A stretch of 64,000 nucleotides of DNA, from assembly GCA_964420125.1 (NCBI GenBank), contig CAYQQQ010000005.1:1-64000 (forward strand), in the 5' to 3' direction. Source of the DNA: CAYQQQ01 sp964420125 (GTDB taxonomy: Bacteria; Actinomycetota; Acidimicrobiia; Acidimicrobiales; Microtrichaceae). This document shows, piece after piece, positions 26,536 through 35,482 of the stretch (position 1 is its first letter; each line of letters opens with the position of its first letter). The translations under genes were made by a program, and so were the position numbers. The notes beneath the pieces were generated by a model. It was not told the DNA's origin, ran no database searches, and was given only the letters and a program-made list of their open reading frames with translations.

Positions 26536-27111
26536 TCAACCGAACGCGCTGAGCAGTTCGTCGGGGGTCCAGCCCGGCCACCTCGGCGGGTAGTCGGCGA
26601 GTCCGGAGCGGAACGCCGCCACCTCGGTGGGCCCGGCGTCGTGGGAGTTGTCGTAGAGCACGCTCCGGCGGCAACGGTCGATCGCGGTGACGATGTTGGG
26701 CCAGATCCGTTCGTAGCGCTCGGCGATCTTGTCGGCCGGCACGTCGTGACCGCCGGCGGCGACCCGGGCGGCGACCCGGCGGGCGGACAGCTCGACGGGG
26801 ACCATCACGACGTGGAGGACGACGTCGTAGCCGGCCCCGACGGCGGTGTCGATCAGGTCGACCTTGGAGGGATGGGAGAAGACGGTCTCCGTGCAGAAGT
26901 CGAGCCGGGCCTCGATGAGCGCGGCGCGGGTCGCCGCCGCGATCTCCGCTGCGGCGTAGCTCATCTCGGCCGCGGCGTCACCGAAGCGGACGGCGGCGAT
27001 GTCATCGGCGTTCACGAACGGGAGGCCGGGCCGGCCCGGATGGACGACACGCTCGTAGAAGGTCGTCTTGCCGGCACCATTCGGGCCGGCGATCAGGTCG
27101 AGGCGGCTCAC
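26536..27111 (-). CDS. Zeta-toxin-like P-loop kinase
   Basis: A 191-residue protein with Walker A GPNGAGKTTF near residue 9, VNADDIA (substrate-binding Asp region), TETVFSHPSK and an arginine-rich lid (ELSARRVAARVAAGGHDV). This is the zeta toxin/AAA_33 pattern. Zeta toxins phosphorylate UDP-N-acetylglucosamine and block wall synthesis; related proteins phosphorylate other small molecules. Start GTG 27111 overlaps the stop of the ParD-like gene (GTGA), as in type II toxin-antitoxin operons with the antitoxin first. Confidence 0.85.
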   Translation of the reverse strand: MSRLDLIAGPNGAGKTTFYERVVHPGRPGLPFVNADDIAAVRFGDAAAEMSYAAAEIAAATRAALIEARLDFCTETVFSHPSKVDLIDTAVGAGYDVVLHVVMVPVELSARRVAARVAAGGHDVPADKIAERYERIWPNIVTAIDRCRRSVLYDNSHDAGPTEVAAFRSGLADYPPRWPGWTPDELLSAFG

Positions 27112-27485
27112 AGGCGCCGCGTGGTGCCGTCGGCTGCGATCTCGACGAGGTCGCCGTCGGCGTCGAGCGAGACGGTCGTGTGGCCTGCCGCCCGGGCGGC
27201 AGGGCCGAAGCGCTGGCCGGCGGCCCGCTCCGCGATCTCGGCGTCGATGAGCGCGTGGGCGGTCTCACGTTCCTGGGCGTCGAGCGTGGAGAACTGCGCC
27301 TCGCCTGCCGCGACGGCCAGGACCCTGCGCGTGGCGACGGTGCCGGATCGCTCGACCTGCATGCCGATGCGGGCCCAGTGGTTGATCTGCTCGGCGGTCG
27401 TGCGGTGCTCGCTCGGGGCGACCGCGGACGCGATGGCGACCACGTCGCCGGCGACCCTGGTGGATGTCGAGGCCGGCTTGCTCAT
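27108..27485 (-). CDS. ParD-like antitoxin partner of the zeta-like protein
   Basis: A 125-residue protein whose N-terminal half (SEHRTTAEQINHWARIGMQV) matches the ParD-like antitoxin family (PF11903), a DNA-binding ribbon-helix-helix type. The C-terminal half is Ala/Glu-rich helix followed by a short acidic strand (VSLDADGDLVEIAADG), suited to masking the kinase. ATG 27485 has AGGAGG five bases upstream. Upstream, TGTCGC and GCGACA (about 27491-27524) form an inverted pair with a 24-base spacer in a locally AT-rich patch, a possible autoregulatory operator. Confidence 0.75.
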   Translation of the reverse strand: MSKPASTSTRVAGDVVAIASAVAPSEHRTTAEQINHWARIGMQVERSGTVATRRVLAVAAGEAQFSTLDAQERETAHALIDAEIAERAAGQRFGPAARAAGHTTVSLDADGDLVEIAADGTTRRL

Positions 27486-27557
27486 CGGAGCCTCCTGTCG
27501 CTGTATGCCACAACTGTAGCAGTCTGCGACAACACGGGCGCGGTCACCGGCGACGCG

Positions 27558-27563
27558 TAGGAT
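27558..27563 (+). promoter_or_regulatory. Probable -10 box of the DUF1214 gene
   Basis: TAGGAT about 50 bases upstream of ATG 27613. The resulting leader of roughly 43 bases ends in a GGGGGGAG ribosome site, so this is a leadered transcript. Confidence 0.4.
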
Positions 27564-27612
27564 CGCACCGCCCGCGCTCAGAGGATCGGGGGCCGTCGCC
27601 TCCGGGGGGAGC

Positions 27613-28869
27613 ATGTCCGAGCATCCTGTCGCCACCGCCGCCCAGCACCGCCACGAGCTGGCGGCTGTGGAGCTGACCCAGCACCCCACCGTCGTCGCCG
27701 CCCGGGAGAAGGTGGCCGCCGACTGGCTGGCCTCGGCCGAGGCCTCCGAGGCGATGCTCGCCTGCTTCGATGCCGCCTTCGAGGAGGTGATGTTCTCCGC
27801 GGCGGTGTGGTCCTCCAACCAGGACCCGCTGCGACCGAAGGTCACCTGCATCACCCGTCTCGCCCACGAGGTGGACGGCCGGGTGATCCCCGGGTCGCGC
27901 TGGGGGATCGACAACCCCGACTCGATCTACCGGGTGATCCCGATCTCCGGCGACGAGCGCTACGAGATCCACGGCCGGGTGGGTGAGCACCGGATGACCG
28001 AGAACTACTTCACCCTGTGGGACGAGCACATGGGCACCGTCGACGTTCTCGACGGTCGTCGGATGGAGGTGGCATCCGACGGGTCGTTCACCATCACCGT
28101 CGACTCGTCCCCTGCGGGCGATCGTCCCAACCACGTGCAGTCCTCGCCTGCGGCCCACGAGTTCTACATCCGCGACGTGATGCTCGACTGGGGCCGCGAC
28201 GATCCCAACCAGTTCGAGATCGTGCGCCTCGGCGGGGAGCCATCCTCCCGGGCGCGCACCCTCGACGAGCAGGCCGAGCTGACGGCCGGGTTCATGGCCC
28301 ACTACGCCGAGTTCACCGGGAGCCTGAGCCGGGGGATGTACTCGATCCCCGAGAACCACTTCACCCTCGGCTGGTCGGCCGACCACACCGGCGCCCTGCG
28401 CAACCAGGTGTACGTGGGCGGCCGGTTCGCGCTGGCCCCCGACGAGGCGTTCGTGGTGGATGTCAGCGACGGGGGAGCGGAGTACTTCACGGTGCCCCTG
28501 TCCAACATCTGGGGCACCACGCTCGACATCCTCGACCGCACCGCCAGCCTCAACAAGGCCCAATCCCGTCCCAACGAGGACGGCACCTACACCTACGTGA
28601 TCTGCGCGGAGGACCCGGGGGTGCACAACTGGATCGACACCTGCGGGATGCCCGAGGGGATCCTCACCCTGCGCATGGCGGAGTTCCCCGAGGGCGGCCC
28701 TCGCGAAGACCTGCGGGCCGCCGGGCGGGTGGTGCGCCTCGACCGCCTCGCCGAGGAGCTGGCCGCCACGCCCCGGGTGACCGCCGCCGAGCGTGCGGCC
28801 CAACTGGCCGAGCGCCGGGCCGGCTACCTGCGGCGGCTGCCCGAGGTGCTGCCCGAGGCAGCGGGCTGA
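27613..28869 (+). CDS. DUF1214-domain protein
   Basis: A 418-residue soluble protein. The C-terminal half (about residues 280-390: EYFTVPLSNIWGTTLDILDR, then NWIDTCGMPEGILTLRMAEF) reads like DUF1214 (PF06742), and SIYRVIPISGDERYEIHGR in the N-terminal half is also seen in such proteins. No catalytic motif or signal peptide is visible. Family function is unknown; in actinobacteria such genes often stand beside short-chain dehydrogenases and lipid/steroid genes, and an SDR gene follows here after 12 bp. The start is supported by GGGGGGAG. Confidence 0.7.
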   Translation: MSEHPVATAAQHRHELAAVELTQHPTVVAAREKVAADWLASAEASEAMLACFDAAFEEVMFSAAVWSSNQDPLRPKVTCITRLAHEVDGRVIPGSRWGIDNPDSIYRVIPISGDERYEIHGRVGEHRMTENYFTLWDEHMGTVDVLDGRRMEVASDGSFTITVDSSPAGDRPNHVQSSPAAHEFYIRDVMLDWGRDDPNQFEIVRLGGEPSSRARTLDEQAELTAGFMAHYAEFTGSLSRGMYSIPENHFTLGWSADHTGALRNQVYVGGRFALAPDEAFVVDVSDGGAEYFTVPLSNIWGTTLDILDRTASLNKAQSRPNEDGTYTYVICAEDPGVHNWIDTCGMPEGILTLRMAEFPEGGPREDLRAAGRVVRLDRLAEELAATPRVTAAERAAQLAERRAGYLRRLPEVLPEAAG

Positions 28870-28881
28870 GGTGGCGGGCTG

Positions 28882-29712
28882 ATGGCGCGTTGGCTGATCA
28901 CTGGCTGCTCCACCGGCCTCGGCCGGGAGATCGCCCGGGCCGCGCTGGAGGCCGGCCACCAGGTGGTGGCCACGGCCCGCCGGGCCGACGCGGTGGCCGA
29001 CTTCGAGGCCGACTTCGGGAACTCGGCGCGGGCGGTGGCCCTGGACGTCACCGACCGGGCCCAGATCGCCGCCGCGGTGGCCGCCGCCGAGGAGGCCTTC
29101 GGGGGGATCGACGTGCTGGTCAACAACGCCGGCTACGGCTACCTCTCGGCGGTGGAGGAGGGGGAGGACGCCGAGGTGCGCACCCTGTTCGACACCAACT
29201 ACTTCGGGGTGGTCGACACGATCAAGGCGGTGCTGCCGGCCATGCGGGCCCGCCGTGACGGGCGGATCATCAACATGTCCTCGATGGCCGGCCTCGTGGC
29301 CAACCCGCCCAACGCCTACTACAGCTCCACCAAGTTCGCCCTCGAGTCGCTCACCGAGGCGCTGTCCAAGGAGGTCGGGCCCTTCGGGATCAAGGTGACC
29401 GCCATCGAGCCGGGGGCGTTCCGCACCGACTGGGCGTCACGGTCGATGCACGAGACCGCCACCCCGATCGAGGACTACGCGGACGACGTGGGGGTCCGCA
29501 AGGAGCTGATCCGGGCCTTCGCCGAGCACCTCCCCGGCGACCCCCGCAAGCTGGCCGACGCCGTGCTGATGGTGGCCGGCCTCGACGAACCGCCCCTACG
29601 CCTCCTGCTCGGTCACGACGTGCTGGCCGCGGCACGCGAGAAGCTGGCCGCCATGGCCGCCTCGATCGACCAGTGGGAAGCCGTCACCCTGGACGTGAAC
29701 CTCCCGGAGTGA
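28882..29712 (+). CDS. Short-chain dehydrogenase/reductase
   Basis: A 276-residue classical SDR: cofactor motif TGCSTGLG near residue 7, NNAGYG near 87, catalytic Ser in INMSSMAG and YYSSTK near 150. An Arg after the second strand (ATARRADAV) suggests NADPH preference. It is probably cotranscribed with the DUF1214 gene (12 bp apart, no terminator). The substrate is unknown; sequence around PGAFRTDWA is like the SDR subgroup annotated as oxidoreductases of unspecified alcohols. Confidence 0.92.
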   Translation: MARWLITGCSTGLGREIARAALEAGHQVVATARRADAVADFEADFGNSARAVALDVTDRAQIAAAVAAAEEAFGGIDVLVNNAGYGYLSAVEEGEDAEVRTLFDTNYFGVVDTIKAVLPAMRARRDGRIINMSSMAGLVANPPNAYYSSTKFALESLTEALSKEVGPFGIKVTAIEPGAFRTDWASRSMHETATPIEDYADDVGVRKELIRAFAEHLPGDPRKLADAVLMVAGLDEPPLRLLLGHDVLAAAREKLAAMAASIDQWEAVTLDVNLPE

Positions 29713-29757
29713 GCGCGCCGTCTCGGGCGGTCGGCCGCCGGTCGGCCGCCCGATCGG

Positions 29758-32112
29758 TCAGCCCGCGGCGAGGCCGCGGAGGGTCTCGGAGCCGTCCTCG
29801 AGCAGCACGCTGAGCTCGGCGCGTCCGTTGGAGCGCTCGCCGAGCTGCTCGCCGACCACGGCCCTGTCGCGAGCATCGGAGAAGGCGACCATCGGATGCA
29901 GAGGTACGCCTGTCTCCTCGCACCAGTGGTCGACGAGGTCGAACACGGCCGCCGCGCGCTCGGGCCGGCCGGCGGCGACCAGCGCGCTGGCCGCGCTGGA
30001 CGCTCGGGCGATGGCGTAGGCGGGTGCCCCGATGAGCCGGAAGCCGTCGAAGGCGTCGAGGTGATCGACGAGGGCGGCGTGCGGCTCACCCGACGCGAGC
30101 AGCAGGTCGCCGCGGCTGGAGCGCGCCATCGCGACACCCCAGGTGCTGGGTGCACGGCTGCTCGCTTCGATGCAGGCATCGACCGCGACAGTTGCTGCCG
30201 GTAGCTCGCCGGCGAGCAGGGCGAGACGCGCGGCACGGAGGTGGGCGAGCAGCTCCCACTCCGCGCCGGCAGCGACAGCGGTCTGGATCGATCGAGCGGT
30301 GAGCTCGGCAGCCGCCTCGAGCTGGAGCCCTGAGAGCAGGATCATCTGCTGCATGCCGACCGTCTCCGCCAACCAGGTCGGGTCCGCCTCCACCTCCGCC
30401 GCGGCGATCGCTTCCCCGATGAGCTCGAGGGCCCGGGTGGTTTCGCCGTTCTGCCACAGGGCGGTGGCGAGGAAGTAGGCGCTCCGGCACCGCTGCCCGG
30501 GCCCGTCGTCCGGAACCAGCGATCGGTGCGCCCGCTCGGTCCAGCGGAGCAGATCGGCGGATTGGGCGCGGAAGTACCACAGCACGGCGATGGCTCCCAC
30601 CAGCCGTCGTCCGACGACGGGGTCACCGTGGTCGGAGAAGCTCCACTCCAGCGAGGCGCGCACATCGGCCTCGATGGCGGCGAGCGCCTCGACGACGTCG
30701 GGTTCGGGCCAGGCGTCGATGCCGGGGGAGATCTCCTCGGCTCGGTGGGCCGTGAGCTCGGCGTGTCGGAGCATCGTGTCGACGAGGCTGCCGGTGTCGT
30801 CGAGATGTCGCCGCCCGTGTTCCCGTACCACTGTGAACATGTCGTAGCCGCAGCCCGCATCGAGCGGCCCGGTCCGGGTCCCGCGTCGCCGGAGAAGGCC
30901 GTGGGTGTGTGCTTCGCCCAGCGCGCGTGCAGCCTCGGACGGTGTCGTGGCGGCGAGTGCAGCGGTCGTGTGAGCGTCGAAGCTCCCGGAGAACACGCTG
31001 CAGGTGGCCAGCAGTTTCCGTGCGCCCGGCGAGAGGAGCTCGATGCTCCATGCGACGGCGGCGTCGGCGGAGCGGTGTCGTTCGTTGCGGGTCCGTGGGA
31101 CCTCGCCGAGGGGCCCACCTTCCCTGAGGGAGTGGAGCAACGACGTCGGGGAAAGCTCGCCCACCCTTCGGGCGGCCAGCTCGATGGCCGGAGGCAGCCC
31201 GTCGAGCAGCTCGCAGATGGCGGCGATCGTGGTCGTGTCGTGCAGGTCATCGAGGTGCGGATCCAGACCGAGGGCCCGTTCGACGAACAGCGCCACCGCA
31301 GGTGCAAGCGCTTCGTCCCCGTCGGGTCCGTCGGTCGCCAGAGGCCCCAGCGGGAACCGGTGCTCCCCCGGCAGGTCGAGCGGTGCGCGGCTGGTGACGA
31401 GGCACATCGTGGAGGGGCAGGACTCCAGCAGTGCCTCGACCTCACCGGCGGCTCGGAGCACGTGTTCGAAGTTGTCGAGGACGACCAGCGAAGGTGTTCG
31501 ACGCAGCGCGTGGGCCACCAGCGTCGCCGCGTCGACCAGCGCGCCCGGCGGTGTGGCCACTGCGCCCGCGATGCACCCGGGGACGTCGGCCGGGGATCCC
31601 GCAGCGCTCAGGTCGACGAAGACCACGGGCAAATCGAACTTCCGTCCCGCTCGTGCGGCGACCTCCACGGCCAGACGGGTCTTGCCGACTCCTGGCGGGC
31701 CGGTGACCGTCACCAGTCGGGCGGGTCCGCCTCCGACCTCGAGGCGGTCGAGGACGGCCACCACGTCCGCGTCGCGCCCGATGAGGCGAGTCGCAGGTGC
31801 CGGGAGGACGCCTGGTCCCTCGCGCACACCGTCGGCAGTGTCTCCGAGACGCGCCGGACTGCGCTGGGCGCGAGCGGAGGCCATGAAGGGAGCGAGGTCG
31901 TTCTCGTCGAGCTCGAGCGCCTCGGCCAGGCGCTGGGCCATCACCTTGGAGGGGCGGCGCTCGTCGGACTCGACCTTGCGGACCGTGACGGTGGCGCAGG
32001 CCACCCTGTCGGCCAGCTCGGCTTGGGTGAGGTCGAGGACCCGGCGCCGATGGCGCACCCATTCACCGAAGCTCGCTGTCTCCACCAACTCCTGCCTTCG
32101 CACCGTCTCCAT
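29758..32112 (-). CDS. HTH-XRE / NB-ARC-type ATPase transcriptional regulator
   Basis: A 784-residue STAND-type regulator. Residues about 15-75 are a Cro/C1-type HTH (RRRVLDLTQAELADRVACAT, VRKVESDERRPSK). A Walker A (GPPGVGKTRLAVEVA) near residue 145 and VVLDNFEHVL begin the AAA/NB-ARC module; SIELLSPGARKLLATCSVF is the winged-helix part, and a long TPR-like helical region ends the protein. ATG 32112 is preferred; an in-frame TTG 60 bases upstream would place the operator-like palindrome in the coding sequence. Family members act as signal-gated regulators of neighbouring genes. The probable target is the divergent membrane protein or itself. Confidence 0.88.
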   Translation of the reverse strand: METVRRQELVETASFGEWVRHRRRVLDLTQAELADRVACATVTVRKVESDERRPSKVMAQRLAEALELDENDLAPFMASARAQRSPARLGDTADGVREGPGVLPAPATRLIGRDADVVAVLDRLEVGGGPARLVTVTGPPGVGKTRLAVEVAARAGRKFDLPVVFVDLSAAGSPADVPGCIAGAVATPPGALVDAATLVAHALRRTPSLVVLDNFEHVLRAAGEVEALLESCPSTMCLVTSRAPLDLPGEHRFPLGPLATDGPDGDEALAPAVALFVERALGLDPHLDDLHDTTTIAAICELLDGLPPAIELAARRVGELSPTSLLHSLREGGPLGEVPRTRNERHRSADAAVAWSIELLSPGARKLLATCSVFSGSFDAHTTAALAATTPSEAARALGEAHTHGLLRRRGTRTGPLDAGCGYDMFTVVREHGRRHLDDTGSLVDTMLRHAELTAHRAEEISPGIDAWPEPDVVEALAAIEADVRASLEWSFSDHGDPVVGRRLVGAIAVLWYFRAQSADLLRWTERAHRSLVPDDGPGQRCRSAYFLATALWQNGETTRALELIGEAIAAAEVEADPTWLAETVGMQQMILLSGLQLEAAAELTARSIQTAVAAGAEWELLAHLRAARLALLAGELPAATVAVDACIEASSRAPSTWGVAMARSSRGDLLLASGEPHAALVDHLDAFDGFRLIGAPAYAIARASSAASALVAAGRPERAAAVFDLVDHWCEETGVPLHPMVAFSDARDRAVVGEQLGERSNGRAELSVLLEDGSETLRGLAAG

Positions 32113-32149
32113 CACCGGGACCTGCGCAACCGTAGCGGCTGTATCGCCA

Positions 32150-32172
32150 TTGGTATCGCCCGGTGATACCAA
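32150..32172. promoter_or_regulatory. Palindromic operator between divergent genes
   Basis: TTGGTATC-GCCCGGT-GATACCAA: perfect 8-bp arms, 7-base spacer. An extra GTATCGCC half-copy lies immediately to the left (32141-32148). It sits 38 bases upstream of the HTH-regulator start and 72 bases upstream of the membrane protein start, as expected for the regulator's own binding site. Confidence 0.65.
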
Positions 32173-32243
32173 CGCGACCGCGGTTCGTGTTGTGCTCGAT
32201 CCACGACGCGCGGATCGGTCGCGCGAGACCGGAAGGTGCTCTC

Positions 32244-32933
32244 ATGAGATCTCGGATCGGCGCCCTGGCAGGGCTCGTGTTCCTCGTCGGTGGCTGGGCC
32301 AGCTTCGGCCTGGCGTCCTCGCCCCCCGCTCCCGATGCACCGGCGGGTGAGTGGGTCTCCTGGCTGTCCAGCAACACCGGAGGAATCCGGGCCACCGCCG
32401 TGGTGGGGGCGGTGGCCCTCGCGGCCCTGATCGTGTGGTTCGGTGCCATGCGCGATCGGGTGTCGGGGGGCGGCGGTCCCTCCGCACCTCTCACCGTGGC
32501 CACGATCGGCATGGCGGTGATGGCGGTCAGCTTCCTGACGGGCTACGGCATCAACAGCGCGCTGGCGATGAGGGTCGCTGAGCTTGGCCCCGACGTCGTG
32601 ATCTTCGGCGTTGTGCTGAGCGGCGTGATGTCTGGTGCGGGTCAAGCCGGGCTCTGCGCGGTGATGGGCGGGGTCACGCTGGAGGCTCACCAGCGGGGGA
32701 GCCTCCCTCGCTGGATGATGGTGGTCGGCTGGATCGGTGCGGCGGTCGCGCTTCTCACCACCGCGGGGATGGGGATCGACAGCGAGGGCATCATGGCCCT
32801 CGTGCTGGTCGGTTGGGTGCTCACCAGCGTGTGGATCCTCGGTGGCGTGATCCTGCTCTTCTCGCGGAGCGGGAGCTCCGATGTCGGTGTGCAGGGCGCC
32901 CCGACGCCGAAGGCGAGCGCGCTCGGCACCTAG
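32244..32933 (+). CDS. Six-helix membrane protein, unknown
   Basis: A 229-residue protein with about six transmembrane segments (GALAGLVFLVGGWASFGLA; ATAVVGAVALAALIVWFGAM; ATIGMAVMAVSFLTGYGI; VVIFGVVLSGVMSGAGQAGL; MMVVGWIGAAVALLTTAGM; LVLVGWVLTSVWILGGVIL) and short loops. ATG 32244 has GGAAGG seven bases upstream. The pattern is like DUF4386-type proteins of unknown role. It is divergent from the HTH/NB-ARC regulator across the palindrome, so it may be its regulated partner (inference). Confidence 0.75.
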   Translation: MRSRIGALAGLVFLVGGWASFGLASSPPAPDAPAGEWVSWLSSNTGGIRATAVVGAVALAALIVWFGAMRDRVSGGGGPSAPLTVATIGMAVMAVSFLTGYGINSALAMRVAELGPDVVIFGVVLSGVMSGAGQAGLCAVMGGVTLEAHQRGSLPRWMMVVGWIGAAVALLTTAGMGIDSEGIMALVLVGWVLTSVWILGGVILLFSRSGSSDVGVQGAPTPKASALGT

Positions 32934-33025
32934 CTGCTGCCCCGATCGAGGACCACGCGGAGGACTGGGGGCCGGAACAGAGCTGATCCGGGCCGTCGCC
33001 GCGATTCGCGTGACGGCGCGAGCGG

Positions 33026-35482
33026 TCAGGTGAGTCCGATGACAGTGACGGGCGTGGGCGAGAACGCTCCGCCGATGCCCAGCTGCCCGGGCCCGTTGTC
33101 GCCCCAGCATCGGGCGGTGCCGTCACCGAGCAGCGCGCAAGTGTGTGAGCCGCCAGCGGTGATGTTGGTGGCTCCGGTGAGTCCGGTGACGGCGACGGCG
33201 GTGGCCGAGGTGTTGGTGGAGCCATCGCCGAGCTGACCGTAGTAGTTGTAGCCCCAACACTCTGCGGTGCCGTCGCCCAGGAGGGCGCAGGTGTGCGTGC
33301 TCCCGGTGGAGATGTTGGTGGCGCCGGTGAGTCCTGTGACGGCGACGGGTGTGGCCGAGCCGGTGGTGGTGCCGTTGCCGAGCTGACCCAAGCCGTTGTA
33401 ACCCCAGCATCGGGCGGTGCCGTCACCGAGGAGCGCGCAGGTGTGCCCGCCGCCGGCGGTGATGGCTTCTGCGTCGGTGAGGCCGGTGACGGTGACCGGT
33501 GTGTTCGAGTTGTCGGTGGTGCCGTTGCCGAGCTGCCCGCCGAAGTTGTTGCCCCAGCACTTGGCGGTGCCGTCGTCGAGGAGCGCGCAGGTGTGCCCGC
33601 CGCCGGCGGTGATGGCTACTGCGCCGGTGAGGCCGGTGACGGCGATGGGTGTGGCCGAGCCGGTGGTGGTGCCATTGCCGAGCTCGCCGCTGTCGTTGTC
33701 ACCCCAGCACTTTGCGGTGCCGTCGTCGAGGAGCGCGCAGGTGTGGTTGTCGCCGGCGGCGATAGCGACGGCGCCGGCGAGGTCCGAGACGGCGACGGGT
33801 GTGGTCGCTAGGCCGGTGATGCTGTTGCCGAGCTGTCCGTAGTAATTGTCGCCCCAGCATCGGGCGGTGCTGTCGCCGAGGAGAGCGCACGTGTGTCGGT
33901 AGCCAGCCGTCAGGGCGGCGGTGCCGGTGAGTCCGGTGACGTCCCCGGGTGCGGCCGAGTTGGTGGTGGTGCCGTTGCCGAGCTCGCCGTGGTAGCCGGC
34001 ACCCCAGCACTTGGCGGCGCTGTCGCCGAGGAGCGCGCAGGTGTGGTCCGCGCCGGCGGTGATGGCGGTGGCTCCTGTGAGTCCGGTGACGGCGACAGGT
34101 GTGGTCGAGTTGCCGGCGGTGGTGCCGTTGCCGAGCTGTCCGATGCTGCTGTTGCCCCAGCACTTGGCGGTGCCGTCGTCGAGGAGCGCGCAGGTGTGGT
34201 CCGCGCCGGCGGTGATGGCGGTGGCTCCGGTGAGTCCGGTGACGGCGACAGGTGTGGTCGAGTTGCCGGCGGTGGTGCCGTTGCCGAGCTGTCCGTACCA
34301 GTTGTGGCCCCAGCAGCGGGCGGTGCCGCCGCCGAGGAGCGCGCAGGTGTGGTCCGCGCCGGCGGTGATGGCGGTGGCGCCGGCAAGTTCGGTGACGGCG
34401 ATAGGTGTTGTCGACCAGCCGCTGATGCTGTTGCCGAGCTGCCCGTAGTAGTTGTCGCCCCAGCAGCGGGCGGTACCGTCGCCGAGGAGCGCGCAGGTGT
34501 GGTCCGCGCCGGCGGTGATGTTGGTGGCTCCGGTGAGTCCGGTGACGTCCACGGGTGTGGGCGAGTCGGCGGTGGTGCCGTTGCCGAGCTGCCCGTACCA
34601 GTTGTGGCCCCAGCAGCGGGCGGTGCCGTCGTCGAGGAGCGCGCAGGTGTGCGTGCTCCCGGTGGTGATGTTGGTGGCTCCTGTGAGCCCGGTGACGGCG
34701 ACGGGTGTGGCCGACTCGACGATGGTGCCGTTGCCCAGCTGCCCGGACCAGTTGTGGCCCCAGCATCGGGCTGTGCCGTCACCGAGGAGGGCGCACGTGT
34801 GCCAGGTGCCTGCCGCGATGGCGACTGCGTCGGTGAGGCCGGTGACGGTGACCGGTGTGTTCGAGTTGTCGGTGGTGCCGTTGCCGAGCTGCCCGCCGAA
34901 GTTGTTGCCCCAGCACTTGGCGGTGCCGTCGTCGAGGAGCGCGCAGGTGTGCCCGCCGCCGGCGGTGATGGCTACTGCGCCGGTGAGGCCGGTGACGGCG
35001 ATGGGTGTGGCCGAGCCGGTGGTGGTGCCATTGCCGAGCTCGCCGCTGTCGTTGTCACCCCAGCACTTTGCGGTGCCGTCGTCGAGGAGTGCGCAGGTGT
35101 GGCTCCAGCCGGCGGTGATGGCGGTGGCAGTTGCGCCAGGGATGTAAGGGGTGATGGTGATGGTGAACGTGCCCGCGGCGGTGTTGTAGGCGGCGTCGGT
35201 GGCGGAGCAGGTGACGGTGGAGACACCGATCGGCACCAGGCTTCCCGAAGCGGGGGTGCAGATCACGGGGACATCGCCATCCCTGTTGTCGCTGGCGGTG
35301 GCCGTCCACGACACGTTCGTGCCGCTGAGGCTCTGCGCGGCCGCGGTCATGTCAGCCGGGAGCGATAGCACGGGACTGGTGGTGTCAGGCCGAGGTCGTG
35401 GGGGTTGGGGCATGCAGGCTGCTGCGCTCAGCGCAGCCAACGCAACGAATGCCAGCAGCACCGTGTGCAGAGAGCGCTTCAT
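33026..35482 (-). CDS. RCC1-repeat lipoprotein with HYR-like domain
   Basis: An 818-residue secreted lipoprotein. The signal (VLLAFVALAALSAAAC) ends in a lipobox; residues about 35-115 form an HYR/immunoglobulin-like domain (VSWTATASDNRDGDVPVIC, STVTCSATDAAYN). The rest is 14 RCC1 repeats of about 50 residues, each with HTCALL, G(T/A)A(K/R)CWG and QLGNGT. Fourteen blades equal two seven-bladed propellers. Each repeat keeps two Cys, likely a disulfide. The DNA is highly repetitive: a 265-bp block is perfectly duplicated. The ribosome site is GGAGGAG. Function is unknown; surface adhesion or binding is inference. Confidence 0.9.
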   Translation of the reverse strand: MKRSLHTVLLAFVALAALSAAACMPQPPRPRPDTTSPVLSLPADMTAAAQSLSGTNVSWTATASDNRDGDVPVICTPASGSLVPIGVSTVTCSATDAAYNTAAGTFTITITPYIPGATATAITAGWSHTCALLDDGTAKCWGDNDSGELGNGTTTGSATPIAVTGLTGAVAITAGGGHTCALLDDGTAKCWGNNFGGQLGNGTTDNSNTPVTVTGLTDAVAIAAGTWHTCALLGDGTARCWGHNWSGQLGNGTIVESATPVAVTGLTGATNITTGSTHTCALLDDGTARCWGHNWYGQLGNGTTADSPTPVDVTGLTGATNITAGADHTCALLGDGTARCWGDNYYGQLGNSISGWSTTPIAVTELAGATAITAGADHTCALLGGGTARCWGHNWYGQLGNGTTAGNSTTPVAVTGLTGATAITAGADHTCALLDDGTAKCWGNSSIGQLGNGTTAGNSTTPVAVTGLTGATAITAGADHTCALLGDSAAKCWGAGYHGELGNGTTTNSAAPGDVTGLTGTAALTAGYRHTCALLGDSTARCWGDNYYGQLGNSITGLATTPVAVSDLAGAVAIAAGDNHTCALLDDGTAKCWGDNDSGELGNGTTTGSATPIAVTGLTGAVAITAGGGHTCALLDDGTAKCWGNNFGGQLGNGTTDNSNTPVTVTGLTDAEAITAGGGHTCALLGDGTARCWGYNGLGQLGNGTTTGSATPVAVTGLTGATNISTGSTHTCALLGDGTAECWGYNYYGQLGDGSTNTSATAVAVTGLTGATNITAGGSHTCALLGDGTARCWGDNGPGQLGIGGAFSPTPVTVIGLT
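33469..33733. repeat. Internal 265-bp perfect duplication, copy 1
   Basis: Identical by eye to 34825-35089 (offset 1356 bp); the first mismatch is C against T at 33734/35090, and identity then resumes. It spans two adjacent RCC1 repeats, near the C-terminal end of the protein. Confidence 0.85.
34825..35089. repeat. Internal 265-bp perfect duplication, copy 2
   Basis: Partner of 33469-33733. It encodes repeats 1 and 2 of the RCC1 array, while copy 1 encodes repeats 10 and 11. Perfect identity over synonymous sites points to recent gene conversion or duplication. Confidence 0.85.

Noticed and set aside
33026..35482. Regularly spaced repeats resembling a CRISPR array
   Set aside because: The period is about 150 bp, the units are coding, and they match RCC1 repeats; no cas genes are present.
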